Shown piece after piece: positions 1 through 9,600 of a stretch of 64,000 bases of DNA. The notes under the pieces are model-generated. The model ran no database searches and was not told where the DNA came from. It was given only the letters and a program-made list of their open reading frames with translations. Made by a program: the position numbers and the translations under genes. Position 1 is the stretch's first letter. Every line of letters begins with the position of its first letter. Source of the stretch: Rhizobium mesoamericanum STM3625 (lineage in GTDB: Bacteria > Pseudomonadota > Alphaproteobacteria > Rhizobiales > Rhizobiaceae); NCBI RefSeq assembly GCF_000312665.1, contig NZ_HF536772.1, positions 498,798 to 562,797 of the forward strand, in the 5' to 3' direction.

Positions 1-51
1 AGCGTGAAGCCCGTCCAACTCGCTTTTGAAAAATGCTTCGAAATCCATCAT
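1..51 (-). CDS. hemA: 5-aminolevulinate synthase, N-terminus only (cut by window start)
   Basis: Reading the minus strand from position 51 or 48 gives MMDFEAFFKSELDGLHA, which matches the start of rhizobial 5-aminolevulinate synthase as I remember it (M-D-[FY]-E-A-F-F...LH). The enzyme is PLP-dependent and condenses glycine with succinyl-CoA, the first step of the C4 heme pathway used by alphaproteobacteria. Two ATG codons are adjacent (starts at 51 and 48), and GGAG lies just upstream, so either could be used. Only 16-17 codons are inside the window, so no catalytic residue can be checked. A strong hairpin at 64-93 sits just upstream of the ribosome binding site. hemC and hemD lie at the other end of the window. 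Confidence 0.7.
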   Translation of the reverse strand, partial: MMDFEAFFKSELDGLHA

Positions 52-63
52 CTGCTCCAGTAT

Positions 64-93
64 CGTGCGACCGTTTTTGCCAACGGTCGCACG
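64..93 (-). promoter_or_regulatory. Perfect 12-bp inverted repeat in the hemA leader
   Basis: CGTGCGACCGTT at 64-75 is the exact reverse complement of 82-93, with a 6-nt loop. On the minus strand the stem ends about 12 nt before the hemA start codon, next to the GGAG ribosome binding site. No T-run follows, so it is not an ordinary intrinsic terminator. It could be a 5'UTR stability or translational control element, or a protein-binding dyad. Confidence 0.6.
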
Positions 94-240
94 TACGTCA
101 ACCCTTTGCCCCCGCTTTACCATTAACTGCGGCAAATGGCCCATAGTCCTGAATTATATTAGTTCAAAAAAAACTCGTTCTGACCAGACATAGCGAAATT
201 CGCGACACAGCAACGCCACTTCGCGGTCAGCCAAGCTTCA

Positions 241-1038
241 TTAGCCAGCCTCGGCAACGGCGCGTTTGGCCATTACTTTGATCAGGTTGGCGCGATATTC
301 CGCACTGGCATGCAGGTCCGACATCAATCCGGCGGGGTTGACATCGACACCAGCGACGGAGCCGGAAGACCAGTTCGCGCTGAGTACTGTTTCCATTGTC
401 TTCTCGCGAAAGACCCCGTTGGATCCTGCCCCGGTGACGGCAACCCTGACGCCATCAGCACCCTTGGCAACAAAGACCCCCGTCATTGCATAGCGCGATG
501 CTGGATTAGGAAACTTCGAGTAGCCCGCTTTCTCGGGCACCTCGAAGCTTATCGCTATGACCAGCTCACCATCCTCCAACGCCGTCTCGAACAGACCGGT
601 GAAAAAGTCGTCGGCTGGGATCTCACGCTTGTTCGTGGTGATGCGAGCATTCAACGCCAGCATCGATGAAGGATAGTCCGCGGCAGGGTCGTTATTGGCA
701 ATCGACCCCCCGATCGTGCCCATGTGGCGGACATGCGGATCGCCGATCATGCCGGCGAGATCGCAGATCGCGGGACAGACCGCCCGCAATGCCACTGAGG
801 CGGCAACTTCGGCGTGCGGTGTCGCTGCCCCGATCGTTACCTTGTGGCCGTCTATCTTGATACCCTGCATCGCCGGGATATGCCTGAGATCGACAAGGTC
901 GCTCGGCGCGGCAAGGCGTTGCTTCATAGTCGGGATCAGCGTCATGCCCCCGGAGACATATTTGCCTTCCGACGTTCCCGAAATCATCCTGACAGCTTCA
1001 TCGACCGAGGACGCGCGGTGATAGTTGGTCTGATACAT
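241..1038 (-). CDS. coxM: FAD-binding medium subunit of a Cox-type molybdenum hydroxylase
   Basis: This 265-aa protein is the FAD subunit of a xanthine-oxidase family enzyme. It passes electrons from the iron-sulfur subunit to an acceptor. The two FAD-binding signatures are visible: SGGMTLIPTMKQRL near residue 30 and TIGGSIANNDPAADYP near residue 110. The length fits the CoxM family. The start is secure: GAGGAG lies ahead of ATG and overlaps the TGA stop of the upstream large-subunit gene (1051-1053), so translation is probably coupled. It is the last gene of an S-L-M ordered operon, the arrangement of form II (BMS-type) Cox enzymes. The physiological substrate is not known from sequence. Confidence 0.9.
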   Translation of the reverse strand: MYQTNYHRASSVDEAVRMISGTSEGKYVSGGMTLIPTMKQRLAAPSDLVDLRHIPAMQGIKIDGHKVTIGAATPHAEVAASVALRAVCPAICDLAGMIGDPHVRHMGTIGGSIANNDPAADYPSSMLALNARITTNKREIPADDFFTGLFETALEDGELVIAISFEVPEKAGYSKFPNPASRYAMTGVFVAKGADGVRVAVTGAGSNGVFREKTMETVLSANWSSGSVAGVDVNPAGLMSDLHASAEYRANLIKVMAKRAVAEAG

Positions 1039-1050
1039 CGTCGTTTCTCC

Positions 1051-3396
1051 TCAATGAACCGCGCGCGCTGCCATCCACACCTTCTGTGGCGTGGCGGGCA
1101 TCGTCAGCATATTGTTGCCAATAGCATCGGTGATGGCATTGATCAGTGCCGGGGGAGACCCGATCGCACCGGCCTCCCCGCACCCCTTGATTCCGAGCGG
1201 ATTGCTCGGGGACGGCGTTACCTGATGCGAGACCTTGAACGACGGCAGGTCGTCGGCGCGCGGCATGGCATAGTCCATGAAACTTGCCGTCAACAGCTGG
1301 CCATTCTCGTCATAATGCACGGCCTCGAGCAGGGCCTGACCGATACCCTGTGCGATACCACCATGCACCTGCCCTTCAACAATCATTGGATTGATGATGT
1401 TTCCGAAATCGTCCGCGGCGACGAACTGGATGATCTCGGTCCTGCCGGTTTCCGGATCGACCTCGACCTCGCAGATGTAGCAGCCGGCCGGGAACGTGAA
1501 GTTGGAGGGGTCGTAGAAGGCGGTCTCCTTCAGCCCCGGCTCCATGCCGCCAGGCAGATTGTGCGCGGTGTAGGCGGCGAGCGCCACCTGAAACCAAGGA
1601 AGGCTCTTGTCGGTGCCGGCAACTTTCACCTCGCCGTTCTCGATGACGATATCGCCCTCGTCGGCCTCCATCAGATGGGCGGCAATCTTTTTGGCCTTGG
1701 CTTCGACCTTGTCGAGCGCCTTGACGACGGCGGACATCCCGACGGCGCCCGAGCGTGAGCCGTAAGTACCCATGCCCATCTGCACCTTGTCCGTGTCACC
1801 GTGAACAATCGACACGCTTTCCAGCGGAACGCCGAGGCGATCCGAAACCAGCTGGGCGAAGGTCGTCTCGTGGCCCTGCCCGTGGCTGTGGGATCCGGTG
1901 AGCACTTCTATCGTGCCGACCGCATTGACGCGCACCTCTGCCGATTCCCACAAGCCGACGCCAGCGCCAAGCGAACCAACTGCCTGCGAGGGCGCAATTC
2001 CACAAGCCTCGATGTAGCAACTCATGCCGAGACCCCGCTTCATGCCACGGCTGGCTGCTTCCGCCTTGCGCGCCTGGAAGCCGTTCCAGTCGGCAGCCTG
2101 CATCGCGGCATTAAGAGATGCTTCATAATCACCTGCGTCATAGTTCATGATGACAGGTGTCTGATGCGGGAAGGAGCGGATGAAATTCTTCCGCCGCAGC
2201 TCCGCCGGCGAGATGCCGAGCTCGCGGGCTGCCGTTTCCATCGTCCGCTCGAGCAAGAAGGTCGCCTCCGGCCGGCCGGCGCCGCGATAAGCGTCGACGG
2301 GCGCGGTATTGGTATAGACCGCGCGCACATTGGCGTGAATGGCCGGGATATCGTATTGGCCGGATAGCAGAGTTGCATAGAGGTATGTCGGGACCGCCGA
2401 CGAAAACAGCGACATATAAGCGCCGAGATTGCAGATGGTGTCGACCTTCAGCGCGATGATGCGGTGGTCGCTATCAAAGGCCATTTTCACCTTGGAGACG
2501 TGGTCGCGGCCATGCGCATCCGTCAGGAAGGCTTCGGTGCGGTCGGAGTTCCATTTCACCGGCACGCCTGTCTTCTTGGAAGCCCAGAGACAGACGATCT
2601 CTTCGGGGTAGATGTAGATCTTCGATCCAAAGCCGCCGCCGACATCCGGAGCAATCACCCGCAGCTTGTTCTCCGGCGCAACGTTGTAGAAGGCGCTCAT
2701 CACCAGACGGGCGACATGCGGGTTCTGGCTGGTCGTATAGCAGGTGTAATGATCTTCGGCGGCGTCATAGATCCCGAGCGCTGCGCGCGGTTCCATGGGA
2801 TTGGGTGACAGGCGATTGTTGTGAATCTCGATCTCGGTGACGTGTGCCGCTTCGGAAATAGCCTTGTCGGTCGCCGCGCCGTCGCCAAGTTCCCAGTCGA
2901 AGATCAAGTTGTTCTGAGCTTCAGGGTGAAGCTGCGGCGCCCCTGATTTCAATGCCTCGACCGCCTCGACTACAACCGGCAACTCCTCATAGTCTACGAC
3001 AACGGCTTCTGCGGCATCCCGTGCTTCGCCAAGCGAATCGGCGACGACCACAGCGACGGCATCGCCGACATAGCGGACGGTTTCCACCGCAAGCGGGCGC
3101 CAGGCGCCCATCTTCATCGGCGAACCGTCCTTCGAATGAATCATCCAGCCGCAGATGAGATTGCCGATGCCATCAGCAAGCAACTGCTTGCCGTCGAGCA
3201 CGTCGATGACGCCGGACATTGCCTTTGCCGATGCTGCATCGATCCCTTTGATCTTGGCGTGCGCATACGGACTGCGTATGAAATAGGCGAATTTCATGCC
3301 CGGCACGACCATATCGTCCGTATAACGGCCCTTGCCGGTCAAGAACCGTTTGTCTTCCTTTCGCGCGACCCGTGCACCAATTCCTTCAACACCCAT
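1051..3396 (-). CDS. coxL: Molybdopterin-binding large subunit, form II Cox-like hydroxylase
   Basis: A 781-aa catalytic subunit of the xanthine dehydrogenase/CO dehydrogenase family, binding a molybdenum-cytosine-dinucleotide-type cofactor. GGGFGSK (near residue 250), the active-site loop AYRGAGR (near residue 370) and the C-terminal KGCGEAGAIGSPPA, with the family's catalytic Glu, are all present. True aerobic CO dehydrogenases (form I) carry AYRCSFR in that loop; AYRGAGR marks form II, whose substrate is debated. The start was set at ATG 3396, since GGGAGG lies 6-7 nt upstream. The reading frame is open for 17 more codons to 3447, but those look like leader. It follows the small subunit gene by about 80 nt and overlaps the ribosome binding site of the FAD subunit. 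Confidence 0.9.
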   Translation of the reverse strand: MGVEGIGARVARKEDKRFLTGKGRYTDDMVVPGMKFAYFIRSPYAHAKIKGIDAASAKAMSGVIDVLDGKQLLADGIGNLICGWMIHSKDGSPMKMGAWRPLAVETVRYVGDAVAVVVADSLGEARDAAEAVVVDYEELPVVVEAVEALKSGAPQLHPEAQNNLIFDWELGDGAATDKAISEAAHVTEIEIHNNRLSPNPMEPRAALGIYDAAEDHYTCYTTSQNPHVARLVMSAFYNVAPENKLRVIAPDVGGGFGSKIYIYPEEIVCLWASKKTGVPVKWNSDRTEAFLTDAHGRDHVSKVKMAFDSDHRIIALKVDTICNLGAYMSLFSSAVPTYLYATLLSGQYDIPAIHANVRAVYTNTAPVDAYRGAGRPEATFLLERTMETAARELGISPAELRRKNFIRSFPHQTPVIMNYDAGDYEASLNAAMQAADWNGFQARKAEAASRGMKRGLGMSCYIEACGIAPSQAVGSLGAGVGLWESAEVRVNAVGTIEVLTGSHSHGQGHETTFAQLVSDRLGVPLESVSIVHGDTDKVQMGMGTYGSRSGAVGMSAVVKALDKVEAKAKKIAAHLMEADEGDIVIENGEVKVAGTDKSLPWFQVALAAYTAHNLPGGMEPGLKETAFYDPSNFTFPAGCYICEVEVDPETGRTEIIQFVAADDFGNIINPMIVEGQVHGGIAQGIGQALLEAVHYDENGQLLTASFMDYAMPRADDLPSFKVSHQVTPSPSNPLGIKGCGEAGAIGSPPALINAITDAIGNNMLTMPATPQKVWMAARAVH

Positions 3397-3478
3397 AATG
3401 TCCTCCCAATGGGGTTTCGGGCCTGGCATTCCGCCAAAATTAGTCATGTTCGGCAGTCAGCCAGACAATTCCTGAGAG

Positions 3479-3970
3479 CTATTCGGCAGCCTGATTGGCA
3501 GCGCCGTTCATCTGCTCGTTGGCAGACAGAACGGCTTTGACGATGTTGTGGTAGCCGGTGCATCGACAGATATTGCCGTCGAGTTCATGACGAACCGTCT
3601 TTTCGTCCAGATCGCCGCCGTGACGCGAAATCATGTCGACAGCCGTCATCACCATGCCCGGCGTGCAGAAACCGCATTGCAGACCGTGATGCTCCTTGAA
3701 GGCTGCCTGGACAGGATGCAATTCACCGTCGCTGGCAAGGCCCTCTATGGTGGTGACCGTCGAACCGGATGCCTGGACGGCAAGGACCGAACAGCTCTTC
3801 ACCGACTTGCCGTCCATGTGAACGACACAGGCACCGCATTGGGTGGTATCGCAGCCGACGTGCGTCCCGGTCAGACCGAGTTTTTCGCGGATAAAATGGA
3901 CAAGAAGCGTGCGCTCTTCACAGTCGCCACTCACTGCCCGGCCATTCACCGTCAGTTTCACTATCGCCAT
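3479..3970 (-). CDS. coxS: 2Fe-2S small subunit of the Cox-like hydroxylase
   Basis: This 163-aa protein carries two [2Fe-2S] clusters. The plant-ferredoxin-type motif is seen at [22 protein letters not shown] (about residues 40-60, Cys spacing as in the family). The second, helical domain has [10 protein letters not shown] and NICRCTGY. It moves electrons from the Mo site in the large subunit to FAD. Start: ATG at 3970, preceded by GAGGAGG; the longer open frame to 4459 is untranslated leader by this criterion. It is first in the operon (small, large, FAD), the order typical of form II enzymes. No maturation genes (coxDEF-like, XdhC) are in the window. Confidence 0.92.
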   Translation of the reverse strand: MAIVKLTVNGRAVSGDCEERTLLVHFIREKLGLTGTHVGCDTTQCGACVVHMDGKSVKSCSVLAVQASGSTVTTIEGLASDGELHPVQAAFKEHHGLQCGFCTPGMVMTAVDMISRHGGDLDEKTVRHELDGNICRCTGYHNIVKAVLSANEQMNGAANQAAE

Positions 3971-4234
3971 GATTTCCTCCTCGCGCCTCCTCCAGGCGCG
4001 GATGGTATCATTTGACGTTTTCGCTTTGGGATCAACCACTACTTTAGGGAGGCTTCTTAAATTCGCCGTGTTCGGTTGTACTGAATTGAGGCCAAAGTTG
4101 CAGCGACAATTCTGCGAAAAATGAGCGGCGGACGCAGCTTGCTCTTTTTGCGCCACAGTTTGACGACTAGCATGAAAAAAACAAGAATCAGGGACGGCCA
4201 CCGCTCTTTGAGGGCGACCATCTAGGAGAAGAAT

Positions 4235-4501
4235 TTGATTAAGAAGATTGTTGCATTCGCTTTGATTGGACTTTCGATCGCAAGCTGCACGCCAACCCAG
4301 CAGGGCGCTGGCATCGGCGCTGCATCCGGCGCAATCATCGGGGGTGCGGTGACGGGAAATGTACGCGGAGCTGCCGTCGGCGCGGCGATCGGCGGCGTTT
4401 CCGGTGGCCTTATCGGCCACGTCGCAGAGCAGCCGGGGCAGTGCTATTATCGCGACCAATATGGCCGACGTTACATCGACGATTGCCGCGGCGGCTATTA
4501 A
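4235..4501 (+). CDS. Small glycine-zipper lipoprotein
   Basis: An 88-aa protein starting at TTG (4235) with AGGAG 6 nt upstream. The N-terminus is a lipoprotein signal peptide: KK, a hydrophobic stretch, then SIASC, with the Cys at about residue 18 as lipidation site. The middle is a glycine-zipper segment ([18 protein letters not shown] and [17 protein letters not shown]), as in the 17-kDa surface antigen/YMGG-like family, which tends to insert in or associate with membranes. The Cys/Tyr-rich tail ([19 protein letters not shown]) could form a disulfide in the periplasm. It is a single gene with its own terminator just downstream. Exact function is unknown. Confidence 0.8.
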   Translation: MIKKIVAFALIGLSIASCTPTQQGAGIGAASGAIIGGAVTGNVRGAAVGAAIGGVSGGLIGHVAEQPGQCYYRDQYGRRYIDDCRGGY

Positions 4502-4521
4502 GCCAGGGCAAAATCATGTCG

Positions 4522-4551
4522 AAATCCCGGGTTTGTGGCCCGGGATTTTTC
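4522..4551 (+). terminator. Rho-independent terminator after the lipoprotein gene
   Basis: AAATCCCGGG (4522-4531), a 7-nt loop, then CCCGGGATTT (4539-4548) continuing into TTTTTCATTTTTT. It is a perfect stem with a T-run 20 nt after the stop codon at 4501. Confidence 0.85.
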
Positions 4552-4673
4552 ATTTTTTCCACCATTTCGGTGGCTGCGCGATTTAAAACGATACACGTTA
4601 AGGAATTTTGCCGCTAAGGTTGCCACCGGCCGGGGGGCGCGAAGCTTAATTCCAGTGTAACCAAAAGCGGTGG

Positions 4674-6605
4674 ATGCAAATTAGAGGGACGGCACCGAAA
4701 CCGGGTACAGCGTATCGGCGCGTAAGCACCATGTTGGTCGTCGCGACTGCTTTCGCGTTTTCGCCGGCTCTTATTTCGGAGGCTTTCGCCTTCAGGCTTT
4801 TCGGCATCACATTGTGGGGCAGGGACGACGAATCGGCCAACGACCAGGTCCCGGATCCGGTTCGCTATGACGTGACGCTGACAACCGACAGCAACGATCC
4901 CGATCTCAAGAAAGCACTGGAAAACAGTTCCCGTCTCGTCGGTGACAAGGACCGGCCCGTCTCCGGCGACCTGGGCGTTGTCGTCAAGGCCAGGGACGAC
5001 CGCGAACGGCTAATTGCCGCACTCTTCGAGAAAGCCCGCTACGGTGGTGTGGTGACGATCAGGGTCGACGGCCGCGATATAGACTCCCTCCCGCCTAATC
5101 CGACGTTCAATCGCTCACGTCCCGTCCCCGTGACGATCAGCGTAGCGGCGGGTCCTGTCTTCAAAGTCCATGAAGTGCAATTCGGCGGGGACGCCGCCCG
5201 CCGCAATCCAGCAGATTACGATCTTGCTCCGGGCGAGACCGCCGGTTCGCTCACGATCATCAAAGCTGGTGACAAGATCGTCGAGCAACTGAAAAGCGAA
5301 GGCCGTCCGCTGGCCAAGTTGACGACCCGCAAAGTCATAGCCGACCACAGAACGAACACGGTCAACATCGTGCTCGCCGCCGAAGGTGGTCCCGTCGCGC
5401 CGATCGGCGACGTCGGCGTCCGCGGGGAAAAAAACGTCCGGGCTGGCTTTATCCAGCGCTATTCAAGGCTGAACAGGGGTGAGCAGTATTCGCCGGAGGC
5501 CTTGAGGAAGGCGGGAGACCGGCTCCGCGCATTGGGAGTCTTCTCCAGCGTCACGATTCATGAGGCCGACGCTCTAGCAGCGGACGGCACGCTACCAATG
5601 ACAATCGAGGTATCGGAAGGCAAGCAACGCTACCTCGGTATCGGTGCTCAGTATTCGACCACGGACGGCTTCGGCGTCAACGGCTACTGGGGTCACCGCA
5701 ATCTCTTCGGGGAAGCGGAAGCGCTTCGCATCGAAGGGTCGGTGGGGCGGCTGGGTGAAACAACCAACGTCGGCGATCTCGACTATTCCGCCGGCATTGC
5801 CTTCACCAAGCCTGGTGCGTTCTCCCCGGCCGCGACGTTGCGGGCGAGTATATTGGCCAAGACCGAGAATCCCGACGCCTACACTGCAAAGCTCGTCACT
5901 GCCTCGCTCGGGCTCTCTTACGAGCTGTCTGATGTGGATACGATCACAGGTTCCGGTGAGGTCAGCTGGGAACGGGATGATGATGCCTTCGGCACCAACA
6001 GCTATCTGACTGTCTCGTTGCCATTTCAGTACGAACGCGATGCACGCGACAACAAGTTCGATCCGACAGAAGGTTACCGCGCGCTGCTCAAGGCAACGCC
6101 CAGCTACGAGACCTACAACGGAACCTTTTTCTCCAGCTTCGAGGGCTCGATCACCGGGTATCACGGCCTGGGCGCGGAGGATCGCGTTGTTCTCGCCGGC
6201 AAGCTTGCCGCGGGTGTTCTCGTAGGGGCGGACGATCTCCAGAACATTCCTGCCACGCGCAGATTCTTTGCCGGCGGTGGCGGCTCGGTTCGCGGATTCG
6301 GTTATCAGGAGATCTCGCCGCGCAACGCTAACAATGAGGAGACCGGTGGCGCATCTTACGTCACCGCCTCGTTCGAGACTCGGGTGAAGATCACCGACAC
6401 GATCGGTATCGTGCCGTTCATCGATGTCGGGACCGTTTCAGCCGATATAGCACCCGACTTTTCCGACGTTCGGGCCGGTGCGGGCATCGGTATTCGCTAT
6501 GCGACACCGTTTGGTCCCCTGCGGCTTGATTTTGCCGTACCGCTCAACAAGTACGAGGGTGGCACGAATTACGGCATCTATGCCGGGATTGGTCAGTCAT
6601 TCTAA
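4674..6605 (+). CDS. tamA: TamA, outer membrane translocation and assembly module protein (BamA/Omp85 family)
   Basis: A 643-aa Omp85-superfamily protein. A hydrophobic stretch (MLVVATAFAFSPALISEAFA, about residues 20-40) looks like a signal peptide, so the start could be 4674 or ATG 4731; neither has a strong ribosome binding site. Next come POTRA-like segments (about 50-300), then a beta-barrel domain. The family hallmarks are RRFFAGGGGSVRGFGYQ (the L6-loop VRGF motif) and the C-terminal GPLRLDFAVPLNK strand ending in Phe. TamA sits in the outer membrane and partners with TamB, encoded immediately downstream, in envelope protein and lipid traffic. The length fits alphaproteobacterial TamA. 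Confidence 0.9.
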   Translation: MQIRGTAPKPGTAYRRVSTMLVVATAFAFSPALISEAFAFRLFGITLWGRDDESANDQVPDPVRYDVTLTTDSNDPDLKKALENSSRLVGDKDRPVSGDLGVVVKARDDRERLIAALFEKARYGGVVTIRVDGRDIDSLPPNPTFNRSRPVPVTISVAAGPVFKVHEVQFGGDAARRNPADYDLAPGETAGSLTIIKAGDKIVEQLKSEGRPLAKLTTRKVIADHRTNTVNIVLAAEGGPVAPIGDVGVRGEKNVRAGFIQRYSRLNRGEQYSPEALRKAGDRLRALGVFSSVTIHEADALAADGTLPMTIEVSEGKQRYLGIGAQYSTTDGFGVNGYWGHRNLFGEAEALRIEGSVGRLGETTNVGDLDYSAGIAFTKPGAFSPAATLRASILAKTENPDAYTAKLVTASLGLSYELSDVDTITGSGEVSWERDDDAFGTNSYLTVSLPFQYERDARDNKFDPTEGYRALLKATPSYETYNGTFFSSFEGSITGYHGLGAEDRVVLAGKLAAGVLVGADDLQNIPATRRFFAGGGGSVRGFGYQEISPRNANNEETGGASYVTASFETRVKITDTIGIVPFIDVGTVSADIAPDFSDVRAGAGIGIRYATPFGPLRLDFAVPLNKYEGGTNYGIYAGIGQSF

Positions 6606-6648
6606 ACGCACCCCGCGGCTTAGCGCCTTCGTTCGCTTTGAGCCGCCA

Positions 6649-9600
6649 ATGAAACGGAGTAATGTCCGCGCGATGCAGACATTGGCGAAAATCTTGAACT
6701 GGATCGTGCGGTTGTTGGGCTATTCCGCCGGCGCCCTCCTGATCCTGCTTGCCATCGCCATCGGTGTGTTCGGCTTCACGTCTTTTGGGGCGCGCATCGT
6801 CACCGACAGGGTCGCCTCGAGCCTCTCCAACCGGGATATGACCATCACGGTTCAGGACCCGGGGGGCCTCCTGACGGGTGGACTGCGCGCCAGCCAGATC
6901 GTGCTCTCCGACACGAGAGGCGTTTTCGCGCGGATTGACGGTCTTGCTGTAAGCTGGAATCCCCTGGCACTCCTCACGGGCAGGTTCCACGCCAGGAGCG
7001 TCGAAGCCACGGCAATCCATCTGATGAGACAACCGGTGCGCACGCTTCCCTCGCGCCAGACCGCCGCAGGTGAACGCGACACCGGCTTTTCGCTGCCGAT
7101 CAAGATCGACATCGACAAGATTTCCTTGCCCGAGATCAACCTCGCCCAGCCCTTGATCGGGCGGGCCTTCTCGCTTGCAGCGGACGGCAACGTACGCGCC
7201 GACAGCGAAGGCGGAAATGCATCGCTCAACGTCCGCCGTCACGATGCTCCCGATGCCAGGCTGATCGCCGACGTCGCGTTCATGCCTGATCGCAATCAGT
7301 TGCGATTGAAGGCAAAACTGACGGAACCAAAGGGCGGGTTGCTCGCAGGTGTCCTTGCATTGCCCGGAAACCCCGCGGTGGAAATCAGCCTAACAGGAGA
7401 CGGGCCGATCTCTGACTGGCGAGGTCAATTGCTTGCCGCTCTCGACGGGCAGCAACGAGCCTCGATTGAAGCGCACCACACCCTGACCCCGGAAAACCTT
7501 CATCACCTCGACCTCAAGGGTGGTGGCGATCTTAGCTCGCTGCTGCCGGCTGCCTTCCGGCCGCTCTTTGCCGGGCAGACGAACATCGATGTCGCCGCGA
7601 ACTTCGACAACAGGGGCAAGATCGACATCCAGACGGGCAATCTGGCAACCGGGGCGGTGGTCATTGCCGCATCGGGCACGCTGGACCCGAAGGGCAAGAA
7701 TAGTCTGAACGCCAATCTCCTTGGAACGTCGGGACCGGTCGATTTCCGCTGGCCGTTAACAGACGGCGAAGCGCGTTTCCTGATCTCGGGTATCAATCTT
7801 TCGTTGACCGGTGACGCCAAGGCCTCCCGCCTCAATGCGAGCGCTTCCCTCGATTCCGCAGCCTTGCCGCAGGCGACGATGGGGAATGTGAAGCTGACGG
7901 CAAAGAGCGACAACTTCAACCTCGCCGGTCGCGCTGGAAGCGTTCAGATTACACTCGCCGCGGGTGACGCGTCCTTCGTCAATCGTGATATCAACCGGGC
8001 AGTTCAAGCCCCCGTCACGATCACGCTTCCGCTGCAAATTTCGGCCGACGCGCTTGGCTTCAATGGCGCGACGATCGAAAGCGCAGCCGCGAACGCCAAC
8101 GTCAACGGGTCGTTTAAACTGAGTGCCAGCTCGCTGACCGGGAACGTCAAGCTGACCGTTCAGCCGTCGGCGCTGCCACCGGCACTCGCGCCGCGTTTCA
8201 ACGCACCGATCGTGATCGAGGGCCAGGTCGCCGGGACGCTTCCCTCGAAGTTCAACGTTTCGAACCTCTCGATTCAATCGAGCGCTCTTCAAGCTACCGG
8301 CGGCGTCATGCTCGATGGAGACACGCTCGATGCCACTCTCTCCGGTCGCGTTTCAGATATTCAGACCCTGCTGCAAGGCGCGAAGGGCGAGCTCAACTAT
8401 CATCTGAACGCAAAAGGCAATCTGGCAGCGCTGGCGGTGACCGCCGATATTAAAGGGCCGTCCCTCATGATGGCCGGCCGTCAGGTCAAACAGCTCGACA
8501 TCAACGTCTCCGGAACCGCAGACCCGAAGGCGCCACTGGCGCAAATCATCGCCAAGGGCACGATCGACGGGCAGCCAATCAATGTGGCCACGGCTGTTCA
8601 AGTAGTGGACGGGAAAGTGCAACTTCCGTCGGTCGCCGCCGACGTCGGCAACAATCGCCTGACGGGCCACATCGAACTATCGCCTGGTTTCGAGCCAACC
8701 GGGCAGGCGACGTTTGACTTTCCGGATATCGGTCTTCTCGCGGCACTGGGCGGACAGAAGGCGGAGGGTGACCTGAAGGGATCGGTCGATATCGACAACG
8801 ACAACGGTAACATCGCCCTCAAGGTGGTCGCATCCGGAAGCGGCCTGAAGCGCGATACCTTTGCCATCGTCGGACCTGATATCAACGTCATGGTTACCGA
8901 CCTCAAGGCTTTTGCTGCGACGGGCACAATCACGGCACAAGAGATTTCCTCCGGGTCTAACAAGGTGGAGAGCCTAGCAATCAGTTTCACGCAGCAGCAG
9001 AATCGGACAAACTTCGATCTCGGCGCCACCTATGACGCCAATCCGCTGATCGCATCCGGCAGCATCGAGGTGAATGCCGGCACGACGCTGCTTCGCCTCG
9101 ACCGCTTCCTGGCGAAACCCCGCAAAATCCCGGTAGAGCTTGCATTACCGTCAGAGGTGTCGATCAGTGGCGGCACCATAACGCTGAGCGCCGTGGAACT
9201 GAAGACTGGCGACGGCTCGATTCACGTCAGCGGTACAATCGGCGAAACTCTCGATATCAAGGCTGACATACGCGACCTCCCCGCAAGCCTCGCCAATAGC
9301 TTCGTCCCTAAACTCGATGCCGCAGGCACAATCTCGGGCAAAGTTACCGTGACCGGCACGCCGGCAGCACCGATCGCCAACTTTGACCTGGATTGGAAGG
9401 ATGCGGCCACCAGCCAGACAAAGGGTGCCGGTCTTTCGTCACTGGCGATCGCTGCAAACGGGACGTTTGCCGACAACACGCTCCATTTTGAAACGAGCCT
9501 CACGGGCAAGGGCGGCGTTTCGCTGAAGGCAGACGGCAGTATCGTGACTGGCCCGAATGCACAGTCACTGAAAGTCGACGCCGATATCGTCAACATCCCG

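Noticed and set aside
145..180. TGAA...TTCA repeat in the hemA upstream region, read as a RirA iron-responsive box
   Set aside because: The RirA box as I recall it is TGA-N9-TCA; here the spacing is 11, so I did not call it.
3971..4459. Extension of the coxS frame upstream of ATG 3970
   Set aside because: A strong GAGGAGG-ATG site at 3970 coincides with the start of ferredoxin homology; the extension has no similarity to the family.
6478..6648. Longer N-terminus of the tamB frame
   Set aside because: It would overlap the end of tamA by 128 nt, lacks a ribosome binding site, and the transmembrane anchor begins after 6649.
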